Shown here: positions 48,546 through 57,605 of the stretch, piece after piece | How positions within the stretch are numbered: the stretch's first letter is position 1 | How the letters are laid out: every line of letters starts with the position of its first letter | NCBI RefSeq assembly: GCF_900103835.1 | Contig: NZ_FNID01000012.1 | Coordinates: 1 to 64,000, forward strand | DNA length: 64,000 nt | Direction: 5' to 3' | DNA from: Acetanaerobacterium elongatum | GTDB taxonomy: Bacteria > Bacillota > Clostridia > Oscillospirales > Ruminococcaceae | Position numbers and translations under genes: made by a program | The notes under the pieces: generated by a model | Database searches by the model: none | What the model saw: the letters and a program-made list of their open reading frames with translations, nothing else | What the model was told of the DNA's origin: nothing

Positions 48546-49481
48546 TTGGTAAATGCGGTATATAACATTGACCTCAGCCTGAAGCAATCGGAAATACTGC
48601 AGACGGGTATCATCCTTACACAGGGTGATAACAGCTCTATAGTATTTCACATCCGTATTCTTGATGGTGGAAAAGAAATTGATTACTCGAAAGCGACCGC
48701 GCGGATTGTCTTCATAAAAGAAGATAAAACAGTGGTAGAAAAAGATAATCTGGAGAATCCACCTGAAGGGGGATACAACCATACGCTCGGCACAAACGAG
48801 CTAGCGGTTATAGGCAAGGTAATCGGCTCAGTACTTTTATATGGACCAAACGGGGAGCGCCTTTCAGCTTCCCGTTTTGTTTTTCAGGTTCAGGCAGACA
48901 TGCTGGCACCGGGAGCGGTCGAAAGCTCTTCCGAGATGGACGCTCTCTCAAAAGCCATACAGCTGCTCCATCAGTTGGAGGACGAGGCCTACACCGGCAC
49001 GGCTGTTTTTACCCTGGAGAGCGAAACATCAACAATAGAGATAACCACAGATACCAACGGTAAGCCGCTTGACTGCCGACATGCTGAGCTGGTTATAAAG
49101 GTACCCGAAAACTTGATTGCGAACGCTGGGGACCAGGTATATGTGATGGGGCAGGTGAATGATGCAGTCGCAGCAGGAGCGTACTGTTCTGTTTGGGGCG
49201 GGGCTACGGCGGATAAGTGGATGCTTGGATGGTTTAAAAACTTGGGCAGCGCAATCCGGCTTAACTTCGATGTAGCTGGAGGCGCGGTATGCGTAACGGG
49301 TGATGTAGTGGCGGGTGGTATAAGCAGCAGCGGTTCCCGTAATGATGTGGCCTCGGGAAAAACATACGGGTATACGACACAGGTAAATAACTTTCAGGCG
49401 ATATCCAAGATTACGCTAACTGCGGCATACAGCCGATTCCCCGCGGGTACAGTCGTTGTAGTTAGGGATATTAAAAAGTAA
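48546..49481 (+). CDS. BppU-like baseplate upper protein
   Basis: A 311-residue protein. The N-terminal domain YNIDLSLKQSEILQTGIILTQGDNSSIVFHIRILDGGKEIDYSKATARIVFIKEDKTVVEKD is the BppU_N domain of baseplate or fibre proteins of Gram-positive phages. The C-terminal part is beta-rich (GDQVYVMGQVNDAVAAGAYCSVWGGATADKW), probably receptor-interacting. TTG start after GGGGGTG. Confidence 0.85.
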   Translation: MVNAVYNIDLSLKQSEILQTGIILTQGDNSSIVFHIRILDGGKEIDYSKATARIVFIKEDKTVVEKDNLENPPEGGYNHTLGTNELAVIGKVIGSVLLYGPNGERLSASRFVFQVQADMLAPGAVESSSEMDALSKAIQLLHQLEDEAYTGTAVFTLESETSTIEITTDTNGKPLDCRHAELVIKVPENLIANAGDQVYVMGQVNDAVAAGAYCSVWGGATADKWMLGWFKNLGSAIRLNFDVAGGAVCVTGDVVAGGISSSGSRNDVASGKTYGYTTQVNNFQAISKITLTAAYSRFPAGTVVVVRDIKK

Positions 49482-49494
49482 AGGAGATTGACTG

Positions 49495-49689
49495 ATGCCA
49501 TCAGAAGTTTTAGTTGCAATCATAGCCTTTGCAGGCACCGCCGTCGGTAGCGTCGGCGGTGTTCTTGCATCCAGCCGTTTAGTCAACTTTAGGCTCGACA
49601 AAATTGAGGACAAGCTTGACAAACACAATCACTTTGGCGATAGACTTACCAGGGTGGAAACAATACTTGATATTAAGGAGGAAAATTAG
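49495..49689 (+). CDS. Small membrane-anchored lysis-associated protein (XhlA/holin-like)
   Basis: A 64-residue protein with an N-terminal membrane helix (EVLVAIIAFAGTAVGSVGGVLASSRLVNFRLDKIEDKLDKHN) and a short coiled coil. Similar small proteins precede amidases in many Firmicutes phages and are annotated as XhlA- or holin-accessory-like. The GGxLASSxLxxxRxxxLExK pattern is typical. Function unproven. Confidence 0.7.
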   Translation: MPSEVLVAIIAFAGTAVGSVGGVLASSRLVNFRLDKIEDKLDKHNHFGDRLTRVETILDIKEEN

Positions 49690-49691
49690 CC

Positions 49692-50345
49692 GTGAATATT
49701 ATACAGCACCCCTCACCCAACCACTGGAATGGGCGTTTTGGATGGACGCCAGACATGATTGTCTGTCATATCACAGACGGGGCATACGACGGCGCTATAG
49801 CCACCCTGTGTGACCCCGCGATGCAAAGGTCTTCCCACTTCGTCGTAGCCCGCGACGGACGCATAACCCAGCTTGTGCAGATTGCTGACGGCGCGTGGTG
49901 TAATGGCACAGACACGAAACCGTTAGCAAACAGCTATTATGGCAAATCCACACTGCAGGCCGTGCGCGACCGTAAAACCAACGCCAACTATTACACCATC
50001 AGCATCGAATTTGAGGGTATCTGGAAGGAAACCAAAGGCAGGCTTACCGACGTGCAGCTTGCGGCCGGCATAGAACTGATTAAGTACATATTCGCCGAGG
50101 TCAAACGGCTATATGGCATTGATATCCCCGTCGACCGTGAACATATCGTTGGTCACTATCAAATCAGCCCTGTTACCCGCCCCTGCTGCCCGGGCGAGCT
50201 GTTCCAATGGGATGAGCTGCTCGCGGGGGTTAAGGGTGAAGCCGCAGAAACTGATTGGCAGCTTAAGTATACCAAGCTCGAAGCCGAGTATAACGCATTT
50301 AGGCAGGGTGTAGCAGCTCTGCTTGATAATTATAAGGAGGTCTAG
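49692..50345 (+). CDS. N-acetylmuramoyl-L-alanine amidase (endolysin)
   Basis: A 217-residue Amidase_2 protein. The zinc ligands are H in VCHITDG near residue 26, H in HIVGHYQISPVTRPCCPG near 150, and the Cys that replaces the usual Asp in RPCCPG. The C-terminal ~35 residues form a coiled coil without a recognised wall-binding repeat. GTG start. Acts with the following holin to release phage. Confidence 0.93.
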   Translation: MNIIQHPSPNHWNGRFGWTPDMIVCHITDGAYDGAIATLCDPAMQRSSHFVVARDGRITQLVQIADGAWCNGTDTKPLANSYYGKSTLQAVRDRKTNANYYTISIEFEGIWKETKGRLTDVQLAAGIELIKYIFAEVKRLYGIDIPVDREHIVGHYQISPVTRPCCPGELFQWDELLAGVKGEAAETDWQLKYTKLEAEYNAFRQGVAALLDNYKEV

Positions 50346-50348
50346 CAA

Positions 50349-50807
50349 ATGAAGAAAACTGCAAAAAGAATTCTCGCGCTTATTATGTGCTTGTTACTGG
50401 TCGGCATCCTCATGGCGCCTACTATGTTCGCAGCAGACACAACAGCTACACCTGCACCTCCATCCAATTGGGGTAACTTCGTTAGCATCATCCTCACTGT
50501 GCTGCTCGTTGTGGGCGGCTTTTTTATTTCCTATTTTAAAACCAGCGCGACATTAAAAAGTAAGGCAGCCGGTTTGATTGCCGAGGCCGAGAACCAATAC
50601 CGCACATGGACGAAAGCGGGCAATCAAAAGTTTGAGTGGGTATGCGATCAGCTCTACAGCCTCATACCGCCTTGGCTCAAGCCGCTGATTACGCGTGAAG
50701 TTGTCGGAAATATCGTGCAGACCGTATTTAATTTTATCGAGGATTACGCCAAGCAGCAGCTTAATCTTAATAGGGCCGCAGATGGTATTGGCAAACTGAA
50801 CAAATAA
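50349..50807 (+). CDS. Holin, LLH family
   Basis: A 152-residue protein with an N-terminal hydrophobic segment resembling a signal peptide (ILALIMCLLLVGILMAPTMFA). A second helix (FVSIILTVLLVVGGFFISYFK) and a C-terminal helix (LITREVVGNIVQTVFNFIEDYAKQQ) follow. This layout is that of Phage_holin_LLH proteins. Good RBS AAGGAGG; last phage gene, followed by a terminator. Confidence 0.85.
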   Translation: MKKTAKRILALIMCLLLVGILMAPTMFAADTTATPAPPSNWGNFVSIILTVLLVVGGFFISYFKTSATLKSKAAGLIAEAENQYRTWTKAGNQKFEWVCDQLYSLIPPWLKPLITREVVGNIVQTVFNFIEDYAKQQLNLNRAADGIGKLNK

Positions 50808-50843
50808 GATTAAAGCCGGAGGTTGTGCCTTCGACACCAAGCA

Positions 50844-50878
50844 AACAGCGGGGGCCATTAGGCTCCCGCTGTTGTTTA
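50844..50878 (+). terminator. Terminator of the phage late operon
   Basis: AACAGCGGG / CCCGCTGTT stem followed by GTTTAC, just after the holin gene. Confidence 0.7.
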
Positions 50879-50919
50879 CAGATATAGAATGTAGTTGAAT
50901 AGAATCGTAGGTAAACAAT

Positions 50920-50937
50920 GTTGCGTACCTCCGCAAC
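50920..50937. promoter_or_regulatory. attP-arm dyad at the right end
   Basis: GTTGCG-TACCTC-CGCAAC: a 6 bp inverted repeat centred on the att core. Serine integrases recognise such imperfect palindromes around the crossover dinucleotide. Confidence 0.55.
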
Positions 50938-50939
50938 CA
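50927..50939. repeat. attR core (13 bp)
   Basis: ACCTCCGCAACCA, identical to the tRNA 3' end at 13,791-13,803; a partial tRNA end only, without the rest of the gene. Confidence 0.93.
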
Positions 50940-50942
50940 TTT

Positions 50943-50975
50943 AAGCGGTTTGAAGTTTACTTCAAACCGCTTTTT
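50943..50975 (+). terminator. Original terminator of the tRNA-fMet gene, displaced by the prophage
   Basis: Perfect 13 bp stem AAGCGGTTTGAAG / CTTCAAACCGCTT with a 4 nt loop and TTT, starting 4 nt after attR. Joining attL's left side to this point recreates a tRNA gene with its terminator. Confidence 0.85.
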
Positions 50976-51078
50976 ACTTGCTTGACTCTACCTGCCAATC
51001 CGAAAATTTTAGGTATACTACCAATGCTGTCTTCAGCTACTACGAAGGTGTAAAAAACGGGTATATCCTCAAAAAAAC

Positions 51079-51108
51079 TTGTACATACCCCCCGAATTAT
51101 GCTATCAT
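51079..51108 (+). promoter_or_regulatory. Candidate promoter of the polysaccharide cluster
   Basis: TTGTAC and TATCAT with an 18 bp spacer, ~135 nt before the first glycosyltransferase. The remaining part of the 50,976-51,242 gap shows nothing else recognisable. Confidence 0.5.
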
Positions 51109-51242
51109 AGTAACAGTTCTGAATCTACTTAACCTTAAAAACACTTGAATTCTATTCTGCTGCCGAACCGGTAACCATAGGGCACAAACAGGGCTTGTCT
51201 GCCCCGGCTGTGTCTTTTTATTTGAAAGGACTCCTACAGCAT

Positions 51243-52352
51243 ATGAAGCGGGCTTTGTTTGTTGCGACAGTTACAGGCCATATTCTGGCGTTTCATACTC
51301 CTTATATAAAAATGCTTACCGAGATGGGCTATTCCGTCGATGTGGCGGCCTATGGGGATGAGCATGTGCCGTATGCGGTAAAGCAGTTTTTTCTGCCCTT
51401 TCAGCGTAATCCCTTCAGTTGGCATAATCTAAAGGCGTACCGGAGTCTGAAAAAACTTATTGATGCCAATCAATATGAACTCATCCACTGTCATACACCA
51501 GTCGCCGGTATTTTAACCCGATTTGCTGCCAGAAAGGCCCGCAGAAACGGCACAAGGGTTCTTTACACCGCACACGGCTTTCACTTTTACAAGGGTGCCC
51601 CGCTGATAAACTGGCTTCTATACTACCCCGCCGAGCTGCTCTGTTCTAATTGGACAGACACGCTGATTACCATCAATCACGAGGATTTTGAGCGTGCAAG
51701 CAGGCATTTTCACGCCGCACAAATTGAATATGTGCCCGGTGTGGGGATCGATGTGGACAAGTACGCAAACTGTGCGGTTGACAGGGCACAAAAACGCCGG
51801 GAGATCGGCGTGCCGGAGGATGCTCTGCTGCTGATATCGGCAGGGGAGCTTAACCAAAACAAGAACCATGAGGTCATCATCAAGGCAATAGCGCAGCTTC
51901 ACGACCCTTTGGTGTACCTTGTGCTATGTGGCATCGGGGAGCTGCGGGAGCCTCTTGAAGCACTGGCCAGGTCACTCGGGGTGGCCGACAGGGTTCTGTT
52001 CCTTGGCTACCGAGCAGATATGCCCGAACTATATAAGGTCTCGGATGTCTTTGTTTTTCCCTCGTTTCGCGAAGGGCTTTCCGCTTCGCTGATGGAGGCG
52101 ATGGCCTGCGGCCTTGCGGTAATTTGTTCCGACATACGGGGAAACAGGGATTTGATAACCGACAATATAAACGGGCTGCTCTGCAGGCAGAACATACCCG
52201 AGGCGTATGCATCCTGTATTGAATTTTTAAAAGACCCTGCGGCTCGTTTGCGGCTAAGCGGTGGGCTAGGGGGAACGCTTGAACCGTTTTCCGCCGGTTC
52301 CGTCCGGCGCCTGATGCGGAAGATCTATATGAACTGCCCACAATCACTCTAA
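51243..52352 (+). CDS. Glycosyltransferase family 4 (EpsD-like)
   Basis: A 369-residue GT4 enzyme with two Rossmann domains. The N-terminus reads ALFVATVTGHILAFHTPYIKMLTEMGYSVDVAAY, followed by LIHCHTPVAGILTRFAAR and YTAHGFHFYKGAPLINWLLYYPAE. The C-terminal nucleotide-sugar site is VFVFPSFREGLSASLMEAMACGLAVICSDIRGNRDLI with the E-x7-E motif. It adds a sugar to a lipid-linked intermediate on the cytoplasmic face. The ATG after AAAGGA is used. First gene of the exopolysaccharide operon. Confidence 0.92.
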   Translation: MKRALFVATVTGHILAFHTPYIKMLTEMGYSVDVAAYGDEHVPYAVKQFFLPFQRNPFSWHNLKAYRSLKKLIDANQYELIHCHTPVAGILTRFAARKARRNGTRVLYTAHGFHFYKGAPLINWLLYYPAELLCSNWTDTLITINHEDFERASRHFHAAQIEYVPGVGIDVDKYANCAVDRAQKRREIGVPEDALLLISAGELNQNKNHEVIIKAIAQLHDPLVYLVLCGIGELREPLEALARSLGVADRVLFLGYRADMPELYKVSDVFVFPSFREGLSASLMEAMACGLAVICSDIRGNRDLITDNINGLLCRQNIPEAYASCIEFLKDPAARLRLSGGLGGTLEPFSAGSVRRLMRKIYMNCPQSL

Positions 52353-52375
52353 ATTATTTAAGTGAGGTTCTGGTA

Positions 52376-53350
52376 ATGCCGCTGATTTCTTTTATTGTGC
52401 CCGTATATAAAGTGGAAGACTACCTTGACCAGTGCGTTCAGAGCTTGCTTATACAGAGCGGCAGCGACTATGAGATTATACTGGTGGACGACGGCTCCCC
52501 CGACCGCTGCCCCGAGATTTGCGAAAGCTACGCACGGGAGCATGAAAACGTTAAGGTGATTCATCAAAAAAACGGCGGGTTATCTGCAGCAAGAAACGCC
52601 GGTATCCGTATCGCTCAAGGCGATTACCTGCTGTTTGTAGACAGCGACGACTACATAGACTCCGGTTTTCTGCGTGCTGTTTCACAAAAAATTGCACAAA
52701 GGCCTGTTGACGTGGCCTTTCTTGATGCCCTGCAGATCTATTCCGATGGCGAGGTCACCCCTCTGGGGTACCCCTATGAACAACTGGATTTCAGCGGTGA
52801 AGAGGCTGCGGGTATCCTTGAGCAGTTATCCCGCTTTTCAAAGTACCCCAGCGGAGCGTGGAATAAGCTTTTCAGCCGAAAGCTTATTGTAGACAACCTG
52901 CTCTTTTTTTCTGAAGGCCTACTCTATGAGGATATTGATTTCACGATTGCAGTTTTTCAGTATGCGCGCAGCTTTGACTATTATCCTATCCCTTATTATT
53001 ACTACCGTAAGAACCGCAACGGATCCATTACCAACACCATAGGGATTAAGCATGTGAACGACCTGTTTTTTATCATCAAGAAATGGTCGTCAGATGCCAC
53101 CCCCCTCAGCAAACCCCAAAAAGCGGTGAATGCCATCATGGCGTATGAATACTGCGTGCTGCTTGGGTATCTGCACCGAAGCGGCAAGGCAATTCCGGAA
53201 AGCTTAAGAAACGAGATTTTCCATTACCGCTGGCTTTTAAGATATGGCCGCACCAGAAGAATTGCCGCAATCCGGTTGCTTTCCAGGTTCCCGGGCCTGC
53301 GCGCCGCAACATTCCTGCTGGGCGTTTACCTAAAGCTGAGAAAATTATAA
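52376..53350 (+). CDS. Glycosyltransferase family 2
   Basis: A 324-residue GT2 enzyme: SFIVPVYKVEDYLDQCVQSLLIQSGSDYEIILVDDGSPD, GGLSAARNAGIRIAQGDYLLFVDSDDYID (DxD metal-binding), then ASGAWNKLFSRKL-type acceptor region (PSGAWNKLFSRKLIVDNLLFFSEGLLYEDIDF). Cytosolic inverting transferase; sugar unknown. Directly after the GT4 gene. Confidence 0.92.
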   Translation: MPLISFIVPVYKVEDYLDQCVQSLLIQSGSDYEIILVDDGSPDRCPEICESYAREHENVKVIHQKNGGLSAARNAGIRIAQGDYLLFVDSDDYIDSGFLRAVSQKIAQRPVDVAFLDALQIYSDGEVTPLGYPYEQLDFSGEEAAGILEQLSRFSKYPSGAWNKLFSRKLIVDNLLFFSEGLLYEDIDFTIAVFQYARSFDYYPIPYYYYRKNRNGSITNTIGIKHVNDLFFIIKKWSSDATPLSKPQKAVNAIMAYEYCVLLGYLHRSGKAIPESLRNEIFHYRWLLRYGRTRRIAAIRLLSRFPGLRAATFLLGVYLKLRKL

Positions 53351-53389
53351 ACACATTTACTTAAAGAATACAGGCCGAGGTGATAACCC

Positions 53390-54502
53390 GTGGTAAGGGT
53401 GCTGCATATCGTATTTTCCATGAACAGAGGTGGTATTGAGACCATCCTGATGAATATTTTCCGTAATATCGACCGCTCGAAGCTGATGTTTGATTTTCTG
53501 GTGCATACCAAAGAGGATTGCGCTTACGATGAAGAAATCAGGGCATTAGGCGGAAGAATCTATTCCGTTCCCAGCCGCAGGGCAGGCCTTTTAAAAAACA
53601 GAAGAGCACTGGATGCCTTTTTTAAAGCACACCCTGAGTATAAAATTGTTCACCAGCATGTCAGCTCCATGAGCTATGTAGAGCCGCTGAAAGCAGCAAA
53701 GCGAGCAGGGGTTCCGGTGCGTATTATCCATGTCCACGGTACAAGCGAAGGGGCAAGCTGGCTGCATGTTCCGTTGCATTACCTAAATAGGCTCGGTGTC
53801 AAGCGGTTGGCGACCCATTACTTTGCCTGCTCCGATCTTGCCGCCCGCTGGCTGTATGGGGCTAGACAGTTTCGTGCCAAAGAATACTGTATCATCAACA
53901 ACGGTACCCAACCCGAAAGTTTTGTGTTTAATCCCGAGACACGTGAGCGTATCCGTGAGGAGCTACACTTACAGAATAAATTTGTCATAGGGCTTGTTGG
54001 GCGGTTTCACTACCTGAAAAATCACATCTATTTATTAGATGCCTTTTCCAAATTACATGAGCGGGCTCCCGATGCCGTTCTGCTGCTGGTGGGTGATGGT
54101 GAGCTTCGGGAGGAGATTACGTCGCATATCCAAGCGTTAGGGCTGGAGGCTGCCGTTGTATTAACAGGCATGCGTCCTGATGTTCCCGAGGTTTTACAAG
54201 CAATCGATGTCTTTTGCATGCCGTCCTTTCACGAAGGGCTGCCGCTTTCGGTTATCGAGGCACAGGGCGCGGGTCTGCCCTGCCTTTTGTCAGATACTAT
54301 CACGAAGCAGGTGGCGATTACCGATCTGGTTCAATATCTGTCCATCAAGCGCCCTCCCGAGGATTGGGCGGAAAAGCTGATGCAGATGAGAGGCATCCCC
54401 CGCCGGGATACCTGTTCCGAGCTTGTCGCGGCCGGGTTTGATCTGTCGGGGATTACGCAGGAGCTTCAGTCGCTTTACCTAGATCTGGGGCTTAAACAAT
54501 AA
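53390..54502 (+). CDS. Glycosyltransferase family 4 (EpsF-like)
   Basis: A 370-residue GT4 protein: VLHIVFSMNRGGIETILMNIFRNIDRSKLMFDFLVH at the N-terminus and VFCMPSFHEGLPLSVIEAQGAGLPCLLSDTITKQV at the donor site. GTG start. The MNRGGIET motif is typical of EpsF-type transferases of exopolysaccharide clusters. Confidence 0.93.
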   Translation: MVRVLHIVFSMNRGGIETILMNIFRNIDRSKLMFDFLVHTKEDCAYDEEIRALGGRIYSVPSRRAGLLKNRRALDAFFKAHPEYKIVHQHVSSMSYVEPLKAAKRAGVPVRIIHVHGTSEGASWLHVPLHYLNRLGVKRLATHYFACSDLAARWLYGARQFRAKEYCIINNGTQPESFVFNPETRERIREELHLQNKFVIGLVGRFHYLKNHIYLLDAFSKLHERAPDAVLLLVGDGELREEITSHIQALGLEAAVVLTGMRPDVPEVLQAIDVFCMPSFHEGLPLSVIEAQGAGLPCLLSDTITKQVAITDLVQYLSIKRPPEDWAEKLMQMRGIPRRDTCSELVAAGFDLSGITQELQSLYLDLGLKQ

Positions 54503-54549
54503 CGTCATCACTACTTAGTTGGCATCGCCGGAAAGCTGGTTTTATCAGG

Positions 54550-55620
54550 ATGGTTCAAAAAATAACCTGCGTTATCAATAATATTGCCGAAACAGGCGGG
54601 GCGGAACGGGTAATGACCGTTTTGTGCAACGGCTTCGCCGAGCTGGGCATTGATGTAACCTTGATTGTTCAGCAGGATACGCGCAAGGCCTACCCCTTGG
54701 ACGAACGGGTGCATCTTGTGGGTACGCCCGTATCGGTTAAAATCCCTGTTTTGCGGTCGCTTCTCCGGGGCTTCAAGCTGCGTAAACAGCTGAAAGCCCT
54801 TCAACCGGATATTATCGTTTCGTTTTTAACGTGGATGAACATTGTAACAATCGTACATTCCGCGGGGCTGAAAATACCCGTAATTGTATCAGAGCGCAAC
54901 GATCCCGCTTCAGACGGCTTCTTTTATAAGCTCTTGCGAAGGCTTGTATATCCTTGCGCAAGCGGTTTTGTATTTCAGACCAAAGACGCTCAGGCCTATT
55001 TCTCTGAAAAAATTCAGCAACGAAGCGTTGTCATCTATAACCCGATTATGGCTGCTCTGCCCGCAGAGACCAAAGTCCGAAACCCGCATCGGGTGGTGGC
55101 GGTGGGCAGGCTTGAAGCACAGAAGAACTATCCGTTACTTTTTCGCGCGTTCAGTACCTTACCCGAGGCATATACGCTGGATGTCTACGGTAGCGGCAGC
55201 CTTCGGGAGGAATTCGTGGCGCTGTTATCCGAATTAAAGCTGGGAAACCGCGTCACCCTGCACGGAAGTGTGCCGGACGTGTTGGAGCAGATTAAGGACG
55301 CGGCAGTATATGTACTGCCTTCCAGCTATGAAGGGATGCCGAATGCCCTGATCGAGGCCATGGCCGTTGGCCTGCCCTGTATCGCAACCGATTGCCCCTG
55401 CGGGGGTGTACGCGCACTGGTTAAAGACCGCGAAAATGGTCTGCTGGTGCCGGTAAACGACGAAAAGGCTCTTTCCGCCGCGATGCTTGAGCTGCTGCAA
55501 GACACCGCACTTCAAGACCGGTTGTCACACAACGCAAAAGAGATTAAAACCACCCTCAGCGCAGATAAAATACGGTCCCAGTGGCTTGAATACATTCAAC
55601 AGGTGATTAAAAAACATTAA
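54550..55620 (+). CDS. Glycosyltransferase family 4
   Basis: A 356-residue GT4 protein: ITCVINNIAETGGAERVMTVLCNGFAELGIDVTLI, PDIIVSFLTWMNIVTI, and YVLPSSYEGMPNALIEAMAVGLPCIATDCPCGGVRALV at the donor site. Related to the GalNAc-alpha-type transferases (PglH/PglJ-like). Third GT4 of the cluster. Confidence 0.92.
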   Translation: MVQKITCVINNIAETGGAERVMTVLCNGFAELGIDVTLIVQQDTRKAYPLDERVHLVGTPVSVKIPVLRSLLRGFKLRKQLKALQPDIIVSFLTWMNIVTIVHSAGLKIPVIVSERNDPASDGFFYKLLRRLVYPCASGFVFQTKDAQAYFSEKIQQRSVVIYNPIMAALPAETKVRNPHRVVAVGRLEAQKNYPLLFRAFSTLPEAYTLDVYGSGSLREEFVALLSELKLGNRVTLHGSVPDVLEQIKDAAVYVLPSSYEGMPNALIEAMAVGLPCIATDCPCGGVRALVKDRENGLLVPVNDEKALSAAMLELLQDTALQDRLSHNAKEIKTTLSADKIRSQWLEYIQQVIKKH

Positions 55621-55633
55621 AGGAAGCAATGAT

Positions 55634-56551
55634 ATGCCTAGGTACAGGGAATTTTTCTGTTTATTTTTAAAACCAAAGCAGTTATTTTTATGGCTGATGC
55701 CCCGTTATTTTAGATGGATGCCGGACAGGCTTTACCTCAAATTGGTTTTTAGGGTTGATATGGGTAAGCCCCTTCATCTAAACCCGCCCGTAACCTTTAA
55801 CGAAAAGCTGCAATGGCTCAAGCTCTACAACCGCAACCCGGAGTACACTAAAATGGTTGATAAATACGAGGTGCGTAAGATTGTCGAGGAAAAAATCGGT
55901 GCACAGTATCTTATCCCCCTGCTGGGTGTGTGGAACAGCGCGGACGAGATTGATTTTGACAGCCTGCCGAGCCAGTTTGTGCTCAAATGCACGCACGACA
56001 GCGGCAGCGTTATTGTTTGCAAGGATAAGGCTTCACTGGATATCCCCGCCATAAGGGAAAAGTTAAAAAAATCACTTAGACGGAAGTATTATTATTTCGG
56101 GCGCGAATGGCCATATAAAAATGTCCCGCACAAAGTCGTTGCGGAACAATTTATATTAGATGGAAAGGGGCTAGCTACGCTTACCGACTATAAGTTCTAT
56201 TGTTTTAACGGCGTTGTGGACAGCGTAATGCTATGCCTTGACCGCGATACGGGAGATACTAAATTCTATTTCTTTGACGAGAATTGGAATTTGCGAAGGT
56301 ATAACCTGCGCGGGAAGGCCGCGCCAGAGGGATTTACGTTACCAAAACCAAAAGGTATGGATAGAATGTTTGAGATTGCAAGGATTCTATCTAAAGGAAT
56401 ACCATATGTTAGGGTAGATTTATATAACTGTGATGGGGACATTTTCTTTGGTGAACTTACCCTCTTCCCACAGAGTGGATTTGACCCGAATTACTTATTG
56501 GAAACGGACAAGTACTTTGGGCAATTAATTAAATTGGAGAATATGCCATGA
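55634..56551 (+). CDS. TupA-like ATP-grasp enzyme
   Basis: A 305-residue protein: PVTFNEKLQWLKLYNRNPEYTKMVDKYEVRKIVEEKIGAQYLIPLLGVW and VLKCTHDSGSVIVCKDK are the start of the TupA-like ATP-grasp fold, and VDLYNCDGDIFFGELTLFPQSGF holds the Mg/ATP-binding acidic residues. TupA of teichuronopeptide synthesis ligates amino acids to polymer sugars. The next gene (CEOS-like) could make the amino acid to be attached. The ATG overlaps nothing but lies 13 nt after the GT4 stop. Confidence 0.9.
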   Translation: MPRYREFFCLFLKPKQLFLWLMPRYFRWMPDRLYLKLVFRVDMGKPLHLNPPVTFNEKLQWLKLYNRNPEYTKMVDKYEVRKIVEEKIGAQYLIPLLGVWNSADEIDFDSLPSQFVLKCTHDSGSVIVCKDKASLDIPAIREKLKKSLRRKYYYFGREWPYKNVPHKVVAEQFILDGKGLATLTDYKFYCFNGVVDSVMLCLDRDTGDTKFYFFDENWNLRRYNLRGKAAPEGFTLPKPKGMDRMFEIARILSKGIPYVRVDLYNCDGDIFFGELTLFPQSGFDPNYLLETDKYFGQLIKLENMP

Positions 56552-57507
56552 AAACAATAGGCTTCCCAATCAGCCGTAAGGAAAATGAAAACCGACGGGC
56601 AATTTTCCCGGTACATATCGCGAATTTAAAGGCACCCGATTGTCTCTATTTTGAAAAGGGATATGGCGAAATACTGGGAATATCAGATGAGGAGTACAAA
56701 GCATGCGGTTGCCATGTTTGTGACAGGAATGAGTGCCTTACAAAGGATATCATTTGTGATCCCAAAATCGGTGACGCAGAATATCTGTCCTTATTATCTA
56801 AAGGGCAGACGATCTTCGGCTGGGTGCATGCCACACAGAACCCAGACATTACGAATAAGCTTATTAACAGCCAACTTACAGCTTATGCGTGGGAAAAAAT
56901 GTACTATAAAGGAAGACATGTTTTTTGGCGGAACAACGAGCTAGCAGGCGAAGCAGCAGTAATGCATGCTTTCCAGTGTTTTGGCAGAATGCCGTATGAA
57001 ACAAAGGCGGCGGTGCTTGGCAAGGGAAATACTGCACGAGGGGCTATGAAAGTCCTGAACATGCTTGGCGCTCAGGTTGTTCAGTATGATAGGCATATGG
57101 AAGATTTGCTTCGTGAAGAACTCAGACAATATGATGTCATCGTTAACTGTATCCTATGGGATGTCACAAGGCAAGACCATATTATTTACCGGGAAGACTT
57201 ACGGCGTATGAAGAAAAACTCGATGATTATTGACGTTAGCTGCGACCGGAATGGTGGGATTGAAACCTGTATCCCGACGACGATTGAAAATCCTACTTAT
57301 ATAGTGGATGGGGTGCTGCATTATGCAGTGGACCATACGCCATCGCTATTTTATAAGACATTCAGCGAAAATAATTCAGCTATCATTTGGCCATATCTTG
57401 AACAGTTAATGTCCAATCATCAAAGTGAAATATTGACGAAGGCATTAATAGTACACAATGGTATCATTATAGATGAAGAAATTAATAAATATCAGAACAG
57501 ACTATAG
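56548..57507 (+). CDS. N5-(carboxyethyl)ornithine synthase-like dehydrogenase
   Basis: A 319-residue protein of the alanine-dehydrogenase superfamily: GFPISRKENENRRAIFPVHIANL at the N-terminus, then VHATQNPDITNKLINSQLTAYAWEKM. The NAD(P)-binding region is AAVLGKGNTARGAMKVLNMLGAQVVQYDRH, and a conserved DVSCDRNGGIETC follows. This is the CEOS pattern, known from Lactococcus, where it condenses pyruvate with the side chain of ornithine or lysine. Coupled by 4 nt to the ATP-grasp gene, suggesting one decoration pathway. Confidence 0.85.
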   Translation: MKTIGFPISRKENENRRAIFPVHIANLKAPDCLYFEKGYGEILGISDEEYKACGCHVCDRNECLTKDIICDPKIGDAEYLSLLSKGQTIFGWVHATQNPDITNKLINSQLTAYAWEKMYYKGRHVFWRNNELAGEAAVMHAFQCFGRMPYETKAAVLGKGNTARGAMKVLNMLGAQVVQYDRHMEDLLREELRQYDVIVNCILWDVTRQDHIIYREDLRRMKKNSMIIDVSCDRNGGIETCIPTTIENPTYIVDGVLHYAVDHTPSLFYKTFSENNSAIIWPYLEQLMSNHQSEILTKALIVHNGIIIDEEINKYQNRL

Positions 57508-57605
57508 CTGTGATTAAGCAAAATATGAACTATTCACACTCAAAACACGGTAAAAGCTATTGTTCCTAGAGCGAAAAATCAGAAATATTGTACTGGAGTG
57601 TACAT

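Noticed and set aside
50920-50945. A second, truncated tRNA gene at the right prophage end
   Set aside because: Only 13 bases match the tRNA; no other tRNA arm is present, so it is the attR core.
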